Positions 41,467 through 54,247 are shown, numbered from the stretch's first letter. The stretch: DNA of 64,000 bases from Campylorhamphus procurvoides (GCA_013396655.1 WBMV01005060.1:744001-808000); one strand, 5' to 3'. A program made the numbers and translations. Notes: generated from the letters alone by a model not told the origin.

Positions 41467-42499
41467 ATTTCAACCTAAGGCGACTGAAGGCCCACACTAA
41501 GACCCTGAATCACCTTGTCTGTGAGCTGCTTTTCACTGATGATGCCGCCCTGGTTGCTCGCACAGAAGCAGCTCTGCAGCGCTTAACATCCTGCTTTGCA
41601 GAGGCTGCTGAGCTCTTTGGGCTGGAAGTCAGCTTGAAGAAGACAGAAGTTCTCTATCAACCTGCACCTCAAGAAGTTTTCCATCATCCCCACATCACCA
41701 TAAGTGAATCAGAGTTTATGTCCGTCCAGCAGTTCAGCTATCTGGGAAGCATCATTTCCTCAGATGACAAGATTGACAAAGAGATAGACAACTGGTTAGC
41801 AAAGGCATACAGAGCTTTTGGAATACACCGTAAAAGAGTCTGGTGCAATAAATACCTGAAGAAAAGCACCAAGATTAGTGTCTACAGAGCCATTGTACTG
41901 TCTACCCATCTATATGGGTCTGAGTTGTGGGTCATCTACCACCACCACCTGCGACTCCTCGAGCGCTTCCATCAGCACTGCCTCTGTACAATCCTAAACA
42001 TCCACTGGTCTGATTACATGGTAATGTGTCTGCCCTTGAACAGGCAGAGCACCAGCATCGAGGCCACACTGCTGAAAACGCAGCTGCACTGGGCAGGGCA
42101 TGTCTCCAGGATGGGGGATCACCACCTCCTTAAGGTTGTGCTCTAGAGGAGCCCTGAAGAGGAGATACAAGGACTCCCTGAAACAATACTTCAGTTTTGG
42201 CCATATTGACCACCATAAATGGTCCACCCTGGCCTCCGATTGGGAGAAATGGAGACATGCCATTCATAATGCTGCTGCTTCCTTTGAGATCACACGCAGA
42301 ATCAGTCTGGAGATAAAAAGGCAGTGCAGGAAGAACCGTGCCTCGCCGGTAGTGCCGATGGAGACTTTCTGCTGTGCCTTTTGCAATCGGACTTGCCTAT
42401 GTCGCACTGGCCTTTTTAGCCACCAGCGTGCTTGTAGTAAGCGTGGGTAGAGCCCTTGCAAATCTTCATTTGCGAAGCCTAGCCATGATGATGATGATG
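41467..42499 (+). mobile_element. RTE-type non-LTR retrotransposon, 5'-truncated
   Basis: About 1.03 kb are in sense orientation. The 5' edge lies inside the reverse-transcriptase domain, so the endonuclease and RT fingers are missing. The 3' end carries a short trinucleotide tail (ATG)5 at 42485-42499 instead of poly(A) or a CR1 octamer, as in RTE-like elements. The C-terminal wording (SYLGSIISSDDKIDKEIDN, then WAGHVSRM, then SHQRAC) matches a family common in fish, molluscs, worms and some reptiles. In birds the only RTE-clade family I know of is AviRTE, which has a patchy distribution attributed to horizontal transfer. Whether this copy is AviRTE needs comparison. Confidence 0.85.
41469..42450 (+). 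pseudogene. RTE-type RT C-terminal region with C2HC finger, frameshifted
   Basis: The first frame runs from 41469 to 42146 with no internal stop. It contains the RT palm motif LLFTDDAALVA (F-T-D-D in place of the usual F-A-D-D) at about 41526-41558, then the thumb-region blocks KKTEVLYQPAP, YLGSIIS, KISVYRAIVLSTHLYGSELW and LLKTQLHWAGHVSRM. It stops at a TAG near 42144. The frame resumes in +1 at about 42148 with ALKRRYKDSLKQ and ends at 42450 after CAFC...HQRAC, a C-x2-C-x12-H-x3-C finger typical of the C-terminus of this family. Some residues expected around the junction are absent, so a small deletion caused the frameshift. No start codon is expected because the copy is 5'-truncated. It is non-functional. 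Confidence 0.85.
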
Positions 42500-42508
42500 A
42501 GTACTGAG

Positions 42509-45500
42509 GTTATGTCTGAAAGCTGTTGTAGGTCTGGTTTTTAATTACAAATGGGAATTATACAACTATAAGCATAGGTACATCTGCGTGATTGTAGAAA
42601 TTCTGTCTATATATATGTACACGATAGAACTGCATGTTTTGTCTATTTGTCAGTTTATCCAAGTATCAAGAAGAGTCTGAACAAAAGGTCAGTTCCAGCT
42701 ATGCTAAATACACTCTACCTGCACAGACAATCAAGCCCTTAAAGAAAAAAACCAAACATTAAGATTACCTTCTTCATTTTCTTTTTTTCTCTCATCCCTC
42801 TGTCTCCCTCATCTGCCCTTCCCCAAATCAACACTTCTGAGCATGTTGCTGCAGATCATTTATCCTGTTAACTAGTGCAAAGTCCACTGGGAACAATACT
42901 TATGAGGCAGTTTATCTAAGATCCAGTAAACTAGATATGTTGGCAGAGCTTTAAGATGTGTTGGGGGTTAGAGGTGAAAGAGCAGGGAAAGAGATAGAGA
43001 GGCTTGTGCTATATCCATGCCCAGACAAGACAGAATTTATACTGTTTTCTTATTTACATTTTCTGGCTTAGGAGGACATAAGTAAAATATTCAAAGCCTG
43101 TAGATGTATCTACAGACAAAAAGGGAAATTTTGCAGGCTCTGCTGCCCCCGTAACCTTCATCACACTTTTCCAAGGGCAGAAAGAGCTGGTTGAGCAGCA
43201 GGAAGTCCTGCACCTTGCTTGTGTTTTGAGGACTTCTTTCACAGGACTGTGAAAAATGAGACAGAAAAACCATCTCTAGAGCCACCTCTTTGAGTGTCAT
43301 GGTTACAAGAGGAGCAGCACCAATTGCCACTTTGCACTTTGTTGGTGTGAGCAGTCATGAACTCTGGTTTAGCTGCCTGACAAGCACTGGAGTCTCTCCA
43401 GGGTGATCTGGCAAAGACACTCGGACAGTGACTAGAATATTTTGGTTATATTTATTCACTGTTGTTGATGGAAACTTTTAAAGTGACAACATTTATGTTT
43501 AAAGTCATGGGGGGGATATTGCAACTGTATTGCAGAGGCTGTAACAGCCCTTGGTATTACAAACAATCAAAAAAGTTAACAGATTTTGCACTATGCACTC
43601 ACAAGTAGTTTCTTTTACTCACATAATTTGAAAAAGTACATGCACAGTTCTATAGCTCTGTATATTTTATCCTTTCATTAAGAGAAAAGATATCACTTAT
43701 TCCATGTACACATTTTTTTTAAAATACAGAATTAAAATAGTTAATATTTTAAAGCAGTTAAGAAGACTTTACCCTGAAATAGTGATAAACAAGATGCCTA
43801 AAAAGCCCTCAAGTACTTGAAACACTAAGAGTGTTTAAAGGATGAGAAGCTCTACAGAAGCCTGGATTACTGAGAGCTAAAGTCATACCACTCTCTACAT
43901 AGCAGTACAAATACTCATTTAAATTTCAATTTGGTGGTTGTATTCTGCATTCAGAAACTAAGTTTATTAAAGGAATAGAAAGTTCCTAAAGGGAAAAATC
44001 TTCAACTGGTATGAAAAGGTGTAGCCCCAGGTCATAACAGTGGTGGTTGTGGTCTTTCTTTTTCATTTACTCAACATTTCATAGTATAACTACAAGTTCT
44101 TGAAAGAATTTTAGCACTCAATACAAAAATGACTGATTTTCAGTATTTTTCATTTCATATCTATAAACTAGCAGAGCCTTTGAAAATTTTAAATGAATTC
44201 ATACTGAATTCAGCTTAGCACAAAAATCAATATTTTGCATCTAGAAGATATTAGATTGCTTGATGGAAGAGTGTCATATGATTAACTTCATAAATATTAC
44301 AGCAATTCAGTTGTATCTAAGAATGATATTTTAATCTATGGTTGATTTCAACTATTTGAAAGCTTTTTTTTTGGTTTCCAAAATTGTACTAGAAAATGTC
44401 TTTACTCTGGTGCATGCTACAAGTTTTACTCTAGATATTTCAGCATCACTGAAACAAGAGGAGGAACAGGAGGTAAAAAGCCAGAAGAAAAAAAATCCCT
44501 GAGAATTGTGCAACTGTACGACTGATAGAATTTAGAAAAGGAAAAGAAAAAAAGTAGGTTGATTTTAGTTATGACTGGTAAGCTGTGAGCCAGTCTTATT
44601 CCCTGTGCTGCAGCTGGATGATAATGGTTTTTATGTGTTGCTGGAAAGGAGCCTAAATTGGAATGTTCAGGACCTAAGAGATGAAAGGCAGCTAGAGAAA
44701 ATTACCTGTGAGAATAGCAGGAGCTGTGACTGACATTAACTGAAGACTAAACATCTTTGTATACGAGTGCTAGGGTTCTGTGTTTTGGGCTGACTTGTAC
44801 AGCTGTAGGAACCCTTGGTACCAGAGCAGTCACTTCAGTGTGTATGCTGGTTTGGGAATGGGAGGAAAATTTCCATAGTCTATCTCTTCTGCTGGTTTGC
44901 TAGGGATGTTGGAGAGAGCAGGTTCTGTAAATGCTGGCATTTGCAGATCTGGACTGAACTCAAATTCGTTTAAGATTCATTTCAAATTCTAGATGACTTG
45001 TTCAAATACCACTTATGTAATACCTACAGGAAGCAGGGTGCTGAAGCTGTGTTTGATGTCAAACTGGTGGAAGAGAAGGAAAAGGTGGCATGAAGCAACC
45101 TTGGATGGATGTTCAGAAGCTGTGAAGAACAGATCCTCAGAGCCTCAAGACACGGATATGGTAACTGATGAATCCAGAGTCTGAGGTCACTTAAGGCATC
45201 TTTATATCTAGTGTCAGGCTGTAAAAGGGAACTTGAGCTTCACTGGAAGAGGGATGGCCTCTGTGAGAACAAGGTCACTGATGTGCTTTAGAGCTGGCTC
45301 CTGTTGACTGGGGAAGCCTCAATTTTTTGCTAATGCCCACCATCATCTCAGATCAACACAGAGGCTGAACTGTGACTCGCCTGTTCTGTAGTCACTGGAA
45401 GCAGATTTCAAAATCAAACCCACCTGCTGAATTTCTACTGATTTTCATGGGTAGTTAGAGTTCTCAGCACAACTGAAAAGCTCACTGTGTGAGCACACCA

Positions 45501-46511
45501 TGATCCAGATGAACAGATTAGACACTTGTAAATGGTTTTTGAGAATGGGTTCTTGTTCTTTGAAAACCAGCTTGAAACCCTGAGGTGTGCAATGAATAAT
45601 TAGATTTGGCTACCATTGATCAAAATTGATTTGAAATGTCAATAGGAAGCCGAATCTTAAAATTAATTAGGTACTTTTAATGGGAAGAAGTTCAGAAACA
45701 GTTTAAAAATTCTATTTTCATCCATCTTTGCTAATCTGTAAGACGATGCTTGGTGAATGGATTTTACAACCAATAACTAATCCCCTGAGATACACACTCT
45801 TCTTGTGCTCAATTAAAGGATGAATGAGATTACTGCACTTTGTCATTCTGAAAGAACAGGCCTGTAGTTGATTAAAGCCACTGGGGAAGCTCTGGTTACG
45901 TGTCCCTCACTTGCTGTGCCTGACTTGGGAACCTGCAGTCTGGTCCAAGGGCTGAGCACCCACAGCTGCAGCTGGAGGTGTGTGCCTTGAGGTGACAAGT
46001 GTTATAATCTGACATCTCATGCTGAGTTCCCAAAATTCATAGCAATTTTTTACCTCAGTCTCACTGTGCATTTGTAAGATGGTGATAAGTAAACCTACAG
46101 GGTGCTGGAAAGATCTTTGAATCAGTGTGAAATTCTGGGGCTGCAGCGAGCAGTGCCATAGTAACGCCAGTGCATAAGTGAGCATTGTCCTCAGAGCTGG
46201 GTGTGAATAGCACGCAGCACACTAAGTGTAGAGCTGTGTGGTGAACCACGAGTGGAAAAAAAGCCCTGACTATTTCCTGCCTTGTGAGCAGGGAAGGGTT
46301 TGCATCATCCATAGAGCAGATGCAGAGGACAGTTTGTGTGGAATAAGTAACTTCTCTTAATGTGATTAAAGATATTGTGTCATTCGACACATAATCAAAG
46401 AAGAGATGAAAGCTTTGCACATCTTCATTTTGATACCACTTGACTTTTAAGTGCCTGATTTTTCAGCTCTAATGTTCTTAAACCATGTTTTTATGCATTA
46501 CATGGAGTCCT
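42509..46511. other. AT-rich non-coding DNA
   Basis: No gene, RNA or repeat signature that I can defend. Open frames are short and not recognisable. Confidence 0.55.
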
Positions 46512-46783
46512 GTAATCTCTAAGGTTGGAAAAGACCTCCACAATCACTGAACCCAACTGTTCAACCCCACTGAACCCTAACCCAGCACCAGTATCCACCA
46601 CCAAATGATATCCCCAAGGGACATATCCACATATCTTTTCAATGTTTCCAGGGATAGTGATTTCATCACTTGCCTGGGCAGACTATTCCAATGTTTGACC
46701 ACACTTTCAATGAAGAAATTGTTTCTAATATCCAGTCTAAACCTTGCCTGGCAGAGCTTGAGGCCATTTCCTCTCATCCATAA
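46512..46783 (-). mobile_element. CR1 LINE fragment, reverse orientation
   Basis: The plus strand shows reverse CR1 blocks: AAGGTTGGAAAAGACCTCC, GAACCCAACTGTTCAACCCC, TTTCCAGGGATAGTGATTTC, GCCTGGGCAGACTATTCCAA and GAGGCCATTTCCTCTCATCC. The minus frame 46873-46577 carries the CR1 ORF2 C-terminus (NGLKLCQARFRLDIRNNFF, VVKHWNSLPRQV). It is 5'-truncated just before that region. Confidence 0.9.
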
Positions 46784-49700
46784 AACATACAAGGGAGGAC
46801 ATGTAAAATGCAGATTCTTGGATTTTCCAGCCCCTTGTTGGGGTGGTGAGAGGAAGTGTAGGACAGCAAACACTCAAGAAGCCACTTGTGCTCCTCTGCA
46901 TTACTTTCTCCAGCATCTCTCATTTTGGCTGCCTGTTGCTGAAGACATAACATGCTTTTGGGGTAAGCTCATCCACTCCCTATGTTCTATCTGGGAAACA
47001 TTGTCCTGCTTACTGTAAAACTCAGAAGCAAACCTAGTGGTGACCTAGAAGTTAGAATATTTGCTAGAGCTGTGTGACTATAAACTTGGAGTATCATTGA
47101 GGATGTATTCATCCCAGTATGCTGGGAGGACATCTCAAACTGAACAATGTTTTGTAGCAACTCCGAATGGAGATGAGCAACTGAGCTCAGATCCTTTTCA
47201 CTCCAGTTTTATAGCTTAATACTTATAGACATGGGTTATTCTGAGTAGCAAAAAAAATAAACATAAATTAAGCACATAATTTCTAGTATAAAAAACTAAA
47301 AAGTCTTGCTCAAGGCATTTTGATATCTCACAGTACAAGACTCCTTGGACCATTGCCTATGATGTGTTTCTTTTAAAAGAAGGTCACTGAGGGTATGCTG
47401 TGATCAGAGAAAAAAAGAGGGGAAGTTCATGGTTATGACAGCTGGGGAGAGGAACATTGTTTGGACTACACCGAAATTACATTATGTGTCTCTGTAAGTA
47501 CAAGATTATGTTGAGAACAGTCATGGGTTTTGGTGAAACTATTAGAAGTTGAATAATAGAAGAGAGAGGATGCTCTTTTCCTGTTTTGAATCACTACTTT
47601 AAAAGCCTTCCCATTGCTCTCTGTTGTAGTTCAGAGTGTTCCAATACAGCCTCAAAGACCAAACAAAAACACCTACTTTACTTCTCAAGGAAATCTCCCT
47701 CCTAGGCTGAGCATTTCCCATGAACTTTTCTGCTCTGCATGACAGTTTCTACTGTATATGACTAAGTGGGTTGAGTCATATACAGATGAGAATTATTATG
47801 CAAAAGTGTTAATAAATGTGGACACACTGTGTGATGCCAAGGAGTGGCTACCAGCTTTGATAAGGCAGGCCAGGACTGAAAATTCTTCCTGTTTAAAAAT
47901 TCATATTTCCTTATGCCATCCTAACCCACAGGCAGCCTCTCTCATGTGAGACAATTGTGATGAGGTTGGCAGTAAAAGATTAAAATAAAAAGGAAGAAGT
48001 GTAAAGCAAAATACATTGCTGAAAGAAGGGAGGAGGGGGCTCTGCAGCAGCAGCCACACAGAGGTGGCCTAGAAAGAATTAGGGAGGGCAATCAGAGCTG
48101 GGGCTGTTGAGGAGACCTCCTGCCTTCACAGGTTCCCTGTGTGCTTCTAGAACTGTCTAGAGCCAGGGCATGGCCTGGGCCCTGCTGTGCTTGAAAGAAA
48201 TCCACTGTCAGGGGTGGAAACTCCACCTTGTGAGAAGGAAATTTCTCCAGATGATCATAAGGCAGATGAACAAGGTTCTTGCTTTGAGATGTGTGATGGG
48301 TATTTAGTATTCTGTCATTTAATCCCCCTAACTGCCAATAAAAAAAAGCAGTATCATGGTGAAAAAGTGGTAAAGGCACAAAATTCTACTGGAAAGAATT
48401 ATATTAAGACAGCCATAAAAAATACTAAGAGAAAAATAACTGGAATTGTCTTTCATTAGCAGATGAATAAAATTAGAGATAAAAGAGCTGTCCTAAACTG
48501 GAACTGCAAGAGGAAGGTTGAGAGTCAAGAGGATAAAGATCATCTTCACAACATGTTTGTGAAAAAAAGTCTTTGCTTCCCTCTCGCTATAATTAAAAAA
48601 ATAGAACTGTTACATATATTTTCCCACAAAATCAATGTATTTCCAGAGCTAAAAGCATCACACCTGTTTCAGATGTGCTAATTGCACAGAATTGTCTCTC
48701 ATCAGATAGCAGAGTGCTTTCTAATATTAGATCACGCTGAAACAGGTCTGCTTTTAAGCATTCAATCAATGCATCATGATCCACTGATAAATTAAAAACT
48801 GCAGACTAGATTCCCTGATCTCTGTGTGCTGCTCAGGCAGTTTAAGGCTCAATGATCTCAGCTGGGAAGATAAGAATCCCCAGAGGCTGGCTGACCTGTG
48901 ATGGATGGCTCAGGGGCCAAATATTGGTGTCAATTCCAGTGCAGATCAAATCATGGAATCAGGAGGCTGTAATCAGATTCCTTAATAAGTTTTCTCATTT
49001 GCTTGCATCAAACAGTTCTCAATTTCATTGCACACCCTTCTTTTTCAGTCTTAGCGTAACCTTAACTTTTTATGTTCTGACAATAGCAGACCTCTGAAAA
49101 AGGAAAAAAAACCCTTATAAAGACTGGAAGTTGGTAAACCCACCTTCTTTTCGTTTAAAAACCAGATTCTTGGGCCAGAGAGTGCACCACACAGCTCACA
49201 TCTCAGCCATGTTTGCTGCTGCCCTGGAGTTGGAATACAGGCTGTTGTGGTCACTGCTGCACGTGCCCCAGCAGCCCTTGTGCACAAGGCCCTTGTATAC
49301 AGAGCCCAGTGACCGGCTCAGGCATGTGCCAGAAACAGCTTTCACTGGCAAAGCAGTGTTTAACACACTGTAGGTGGACTGCCCCATGAAAACAGCCACC
49401 CTGCAGGTGAGGAGAGCAGTCCATGAGAGGGAATCTGGGGACAGAAGATGAGAGAAAGGCAACTTTTTGCAGGAAGGATGGTTCCTTTTAATGAAGGGCT
49501 GCTTTTAAATAAAGGTCAAGTCTTAGAACTCCTCTTTGTGCAGAACTGAGAAAATACTGAGAGTAAAAGCCTTTTCTCTATGTCATGTATTAGCAGTGTC
49601 CAACTGCAGAGAATGGTGTAAGAAAGGAAACAGCATTTGCCATTGTGATCAGTCAAATGAGCTGACTCAGTCAAAGGAGCTTTCCTTCAATGGAGCTGTG

Positions 49701-52700
49701 GGAGGACTTCACTCACAGTCATTAAATAGCCCAGAGAAGGAAATAGAGTCACCTGGGGTTTGGTTTTGTTTGCTTTTGTTTTTAAATACTCTCCTAGACT
49801 GTCCTAATTGAATTCGTAGGCTCTTACAGATGCTGTATTTTTCCTTTAGATGCTGTTCTGAGAAAATAACGTTGCTAATACTTGCCTGTTTTTAGTAATT
49901 ATGGCAAGATTTCAGAAAAATCAGTGCATGAAGCTTAAATTTCTTGCTATGAAAATGGTGCTCAGGTACTGTTTGGGGCAATGGGTAAGTAAGGATGGCT
50001 ACAGTAGGAAACAAAAGGGAAAAAAAGCCAAATTAATATTCTTTATTCAGATGAAAGTTGAGCTAACACAAACAGTTTATTTTAGGGTTTAATAACTACC
50101 CCAAAGGGCAGGAAGCACATGTGACTGCAAGAGGATTCACATACCTTTCCAGCAAGAACTGCTAAAAGATACCTGCTTAAAATGTAAGGCTTTACAGCAA
50201 AGCATCTGCTACTGCAGCATAATAAAAATGTATTAACCCAAGACTAGGATTTATTACAGGTCTAGTAAGATGGGTAAGGAACTAATTGAATGGAAGAAGG
50301 AACTGGGATTAGACTGTAAAAAAATTACTAATGTTTTGGAACTGCATCTTATTTAATATTTTCATTAAAGACAGTACAAAAATAATCATAGACTAATGAG
50401 ATTTGAACATATATTTGAAACATATAGTAGGACAAGTTGACAGAATATAAAACAAAATACTAGAATTTTACATAGGAAGAATCTAGTAAAAGTGTAGTCT
50501 GAAGTAATGTAAGCACCATGAAATAAATAGGAAGTAATGTGTTTGAGAACCAAGTTATTTTGCTAAGAACAAGGTGGTCCCCTTGTTAAAAGCAGTAACA
50601 CAAGAGAAGGTCAGTAACAGCTTCTACTACCTAGAGTCGTGCAAGTAAGAAAATAATAGTAACACAACTCCTCCTGCCATACTGTTTTCAAAAAATGCTG
50701 GCTGAAAAAGCAGAGAGTGCATTTCCACTGTGGAAGTTTCCTCAGTGCCAGTGCATATAATTTCTGCAGCTATTCCAGAATGATGATGTGGAACTGGACA
50801 AATGACTCCCTTTGATTAGGGAAGACTGAGAACACATCTATGCTGAACATCCCAGCTCAGTGAAAAAACCTCAGTGACTGCTAAGTACATGAAAGCTAAA
50901 GTTCCATCACTGTTTGTCTGAAGCCTGGGGCTGTGCATAGGGTTGTGCTCAGACAAGCAGCCACACAGAGCCAGGCAGAGTTCTTATCTGATGCAGTTTA
51001 GGAAAGACCTGTGCCTGTTTGCAAGGGCTTAATGAACCTGAAGAACTGCTGTCCAGTGTTCCAGTGTGGGAAGTTCTGCAGCTGCTCCTGAATGCTGCCC
51101 TTGGCCAGTTACTTGTCAAGGTGCCAGTGCTAAGCCATGCTCCTCTCTCCAGAATGGGCAGCTGCCACGACAGGTGCTCCTGGCACAGGCCTGGCTGAAC
51201 ACTGTGCAATGGCCTCAGTTCACGTGACACTGGAGCAGATCAGCAAGTATGAGAAGGCTCCTGGTGTGTCTGGTGATTTCACATCACAGTCATCATCAGA
51301 AGTGTCCTTCACTAGGCATTTTCAAGCTTAGGTGAAAGATTTGTCAGAATCTCTCTGATTTCCTTCTTTAAGTCAGAAGACCTCAAAGTACTTGAGTGAA
51401 GTAGCACATGCAAGTTTAAATGCAAAGTGAGTTGGAGTTCTTATGGAGTAAACAGCAGGTGCAAGGTGGATTTTTTTAATTTCCTTGGCAAATCTGAAAG
51501 TTTGTGTGCTTGGATACATACCTGAAGATGTTTACTTGCCAAGGAAGAAGCTTTTTTTTTCCTTAGCTCAGAAGTTGAAGCTGTGATAGATGGCAGACAC
51601 TAGGCATTGTTTCCCAGCCAGACAAAAGAATAAATAAACATTGTCATAAAAAAGAAAGGGCCCAAGTCCTTACAAATAATGCTGATTACTGCAAATAATT
51701 TAAAGCTATTGCTTTCTTCAGTATCATTTATACTGAACGTACATGCACAAAGGGAAGAGCTACAGACCCACCACTTACAGGTACAACTGTGACTGGAATG
51801 TTTACTCTTCAGATGGCTCTTCATTACCAGTGACTGCCAATGCCAGTTGCTCAAAGGAGTATCCTAAAATGTCTTTTTCTTGCTCACTAATCAAAGTCAG
51901 GTTCAACTTCTTGAAAAAGCTGAACAGCAGTCAAAGAGTCTGTCTTGAGATTCTGGGAAGTTTTCAGACATACAGTTCGGATTGTGCAGCTGGCTGAATG
52001 TCAAGGTTATTCTGTAACAAAACCCAAAGCAAGCGTCTCTTCCCCAATAACACTTTTGAGTAATAAGATGAAACAAATCTATTTTACAGGTTTACAAAAG
52101 ATAGCTTAAGAAATATCCTACTTATTTATAGCTTTCAAACAGACGGAAAATGTAAAAATTTAAAATTTCGTAAGGTTAAAGTTTGCAATGAAAACAGCAA
52201 GTAAACCCTACAATGATGATATGCATATGAAATTTGCCACAAAGCCCTAAGAAAAATGCCCTGACAGAGCTTGGCTCAAGGAATTCCAAGAACATCATTA
52301 TTTGTGTTGTAGAAAGCCAATGTTTTTTCATGTCAGAGCAGTTATACTAGAGCTAGAAAGTGAGCTGAAATGTGTACACCAGCTGCATGACTAACAGAAA
52401 ATTATTTCAATGCTCTTGAGAACCACTTGAGTACCAGCTTCCAGGAGGACAAAGGCTTATCTTTAAACTTCTTACCCTTCCTAGCAGTATCACTTCTCAG
52501 TTATTCAGAAGAAATCTGCATATTTCTGATGTTGATGGAATGACCTTTATTTCTTTCAGGTGCAGGGATATTACATCTGTACATGAATTCCATGAAAACT
52601 GAAAAAGCAAAATTATACACTGAGGAAAAACAAGGCAGTGAATTTTGATTCTTTTCTAATCTAATAATATGAGCAAATACTGAGAGACTGAGAAGCAGAA

Positions 52701-52774
52701 AAAAAGAAACTTATTTACATATTCATTAAGTAATTTGTATAATCAGAAGATTTAAAAGGTCATTACCAGAACAC
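46784..52774. other. Non-coding DNA, no defensible gene
   Basis: Mostly AT-rich, with GC-richer patches at about 48.0-48.2, 49.14-49.46 and 50.94-51.25 kb where both strands are open for 60-93 codons. None of these peptides is recognisable and no paired splice signals with matching phase were found, so I do not call exons. Confidence 0.45.
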
Positions 52775-52921
52775 CTGCCTGTTAACAGATGTAGAAGAAC
52801 GAAGGCCAAAGAACACAGTTTTTATAAAGATGTTGATAGATAAACAGTTGGCAGATCTGCAGCTACCTGCTGGGGCAGCATTAGTCCTTTTGGTTGGGCC
52901 ACTGTTGTGGATGAGGTAAAT
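52775..52921 (-). CDS. Weak candidate exon, possibly downstream part of the minus-strand gene
   Basis: On the minus strand an acceptor (catggtttcag) precedes 147 open bases ending at CAG before gtgttc. Read in phase 0 it encodes 49 residues starting IYLIHNSGPTKRTNAAP. Phase 0 would follow correctly from the exon at 56513-56630 if that exon ends at 56513. A second frame of the same stretch is also open for over 30 codons (FTSSTTVAQPKGLMLP), which weakens the case. A longer variant ending at 52767 with donor gtaatg is possible. I cannot identify the peptide. Confidence 0.22.
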
Positions 52922-53465
52922 CTGAAACCATGAATCCACACACATACTAACTGTCCTGTTGTAAAGCTTGACAGTTGTTTATTAAGAACTTTATTGCTTT
53001 TAAATATCAACATTCCAGCTAAATCACCTTTTATCAGGTAGAGAAGTTTTATGTGCCAAGGTCAAGTATGGATTTGATGTAAAGTAGGATGAAGGTAGTT
53101 CACTGCACTTGACAGAGCAGATACTTGAAAAACACTCCCTTACCACAGAGAGAAAAGCAGCCCAATAGATGCCTTTTTAAACAGGGGGTACAGCTCTGTG
53201 CACAAATCTTAATCAAGAATGAAGACTCTGTCTTAATTTAGCCAAATTGTTAACCCTGGTTCAGAGCCACTCAGTAACATTGGATACCTCAATATCCATG
53301 CACAGCCCACACTGAGAACGACTTCACTTAACTGGAGATGACCAAGTGTTACATGTCCAGGTCTAAGCTGGGCACCAAATGCTACTTCAGTCTGTGGCTC
53401 AATTGTTTTCTGGAGATTCCCATTAAATCGTCCTCTAAAACAGACAAAACTACAGCATTAGGAGC

Positions 53466-53990
53466 TGTGCTGGCTCTGGCTGAGATAAATTCCTTCACAG
53501 CAGCTGCTGTGGGGCTGTGTTTTGGATTTGTGCTGGAAACAGTACTGATAACACAGGGATGTTTTTTTAGCCATTGCTGAGCAGGGCTCACACAGCATCA
53601 CAGCCTTCCCTACTTCTCACCCCACTCTCAAGGAGCCTGGGGATGCACAAGGAGTTGGGAGGAGACAGAGCTGGGACAACTGACCCCAACTGATCCAGGG
53701 GATGTCCCATATCATATAACACCATGATCAGCAATAGACTGGAGCAGAGGTTGCAGGGGAGCCGCTGTTTAGGGACTCGCTGGGTGGTTTATTTCCCTTT
53801 TTTCCTCTCTTTCCCTTACAATTTAAAATATATCATTATTTTTTCTTAACTATTAAACTATTTTTATCTCAACCCATGAGCTTCTTTCTGACTCTTCCCC
53901 TTACAGTCCTGTAAGGACCCCAGGGGGGGTGGGGCCAGCAAGAGAGCACCTGTGTGGTGCCTGGTTTCTGGCTGAGGTTGAGCTGCCCCA
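53466..53990 (+). mobile_element. Solo LTR of an avian ERVL-type endogenous retrovirus
   Basis: A 525-bp sequence starts TGTGCTGGCTCTGGCTGAG and ends GCCCCA (TG...CA). It carries blocks I recognise from avian class-III ERV LTRs in the usual order: TTTTGGATTTGTGCTGGAAAC, TGATAACACAGGGATGTTTT, CAGCATCACAGCC, GGGACAACTGACCCCAACTG, the CCATATCATATAAC segment, then ATTAAACTATTTTTATCTCA ahead of a G-rich stretch and TGTGTGGTGCCTGGTTTCTGG. The flanks ggagc (53461-53465) and tgagc (53991-53995) match at 4 of 5 positions, as expected for the 5-bp duplication of ERVL. No gag, pol or env sequence adjoins it, so recombination between two LTRs has removed the internal part. It is diverged and probably inactive. 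Confidence 0.85.
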
Positions 53991-54247
53991 TGAGCTCAGA
54001 TGGGTTATTTACAGATATCTCTGCTAAGGCAAAATAATATCCTGCAATCAGCATTCAGTCTTAGGAGAGCATCTGGTTGCATGAAGAAAATTAAATAAGT
54101 GGCTTAGATGTCTGCATTAGCTGCATTATTAGTATTAATTTATAAAAATAGCATTAAGTTATAAAAATTGCTAAGTATACAACAATTTATGTATTAATCA
54201 AGTCTATGTTTAATAGCTAGGGCATTTCCCCTCCACTGTACTGGGCA

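Larger units (their letters stand above)
41458..42508 (+). repeat. 9-bp target-site duplication flanking the RTE insertion
   Basis: AGTACTGAG at 41458-41466 is repeated exactly at 42500-42508, directly after the ATG-repeat tail. It defines both boundaries of the inserted element, and a perfect duplication points to target-primed insertion with 5' truncation at the time of integration. Confidence 0.85.

Noticed and set aside
49131..49462. Overlapping 80- and 88-codon frames on opposite strands
   Set aside because: Neither peptide is recognisable and there is no splice support. Likely compositional.
50990..51190. Coding-like plus-strand frame (LLSSVPVWEVLQLLLNAALG)
   Set aside because: The minus strand is equally open and no consistent donor/acceptor pair was found. 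GC-richer composition explains the lack of stops.
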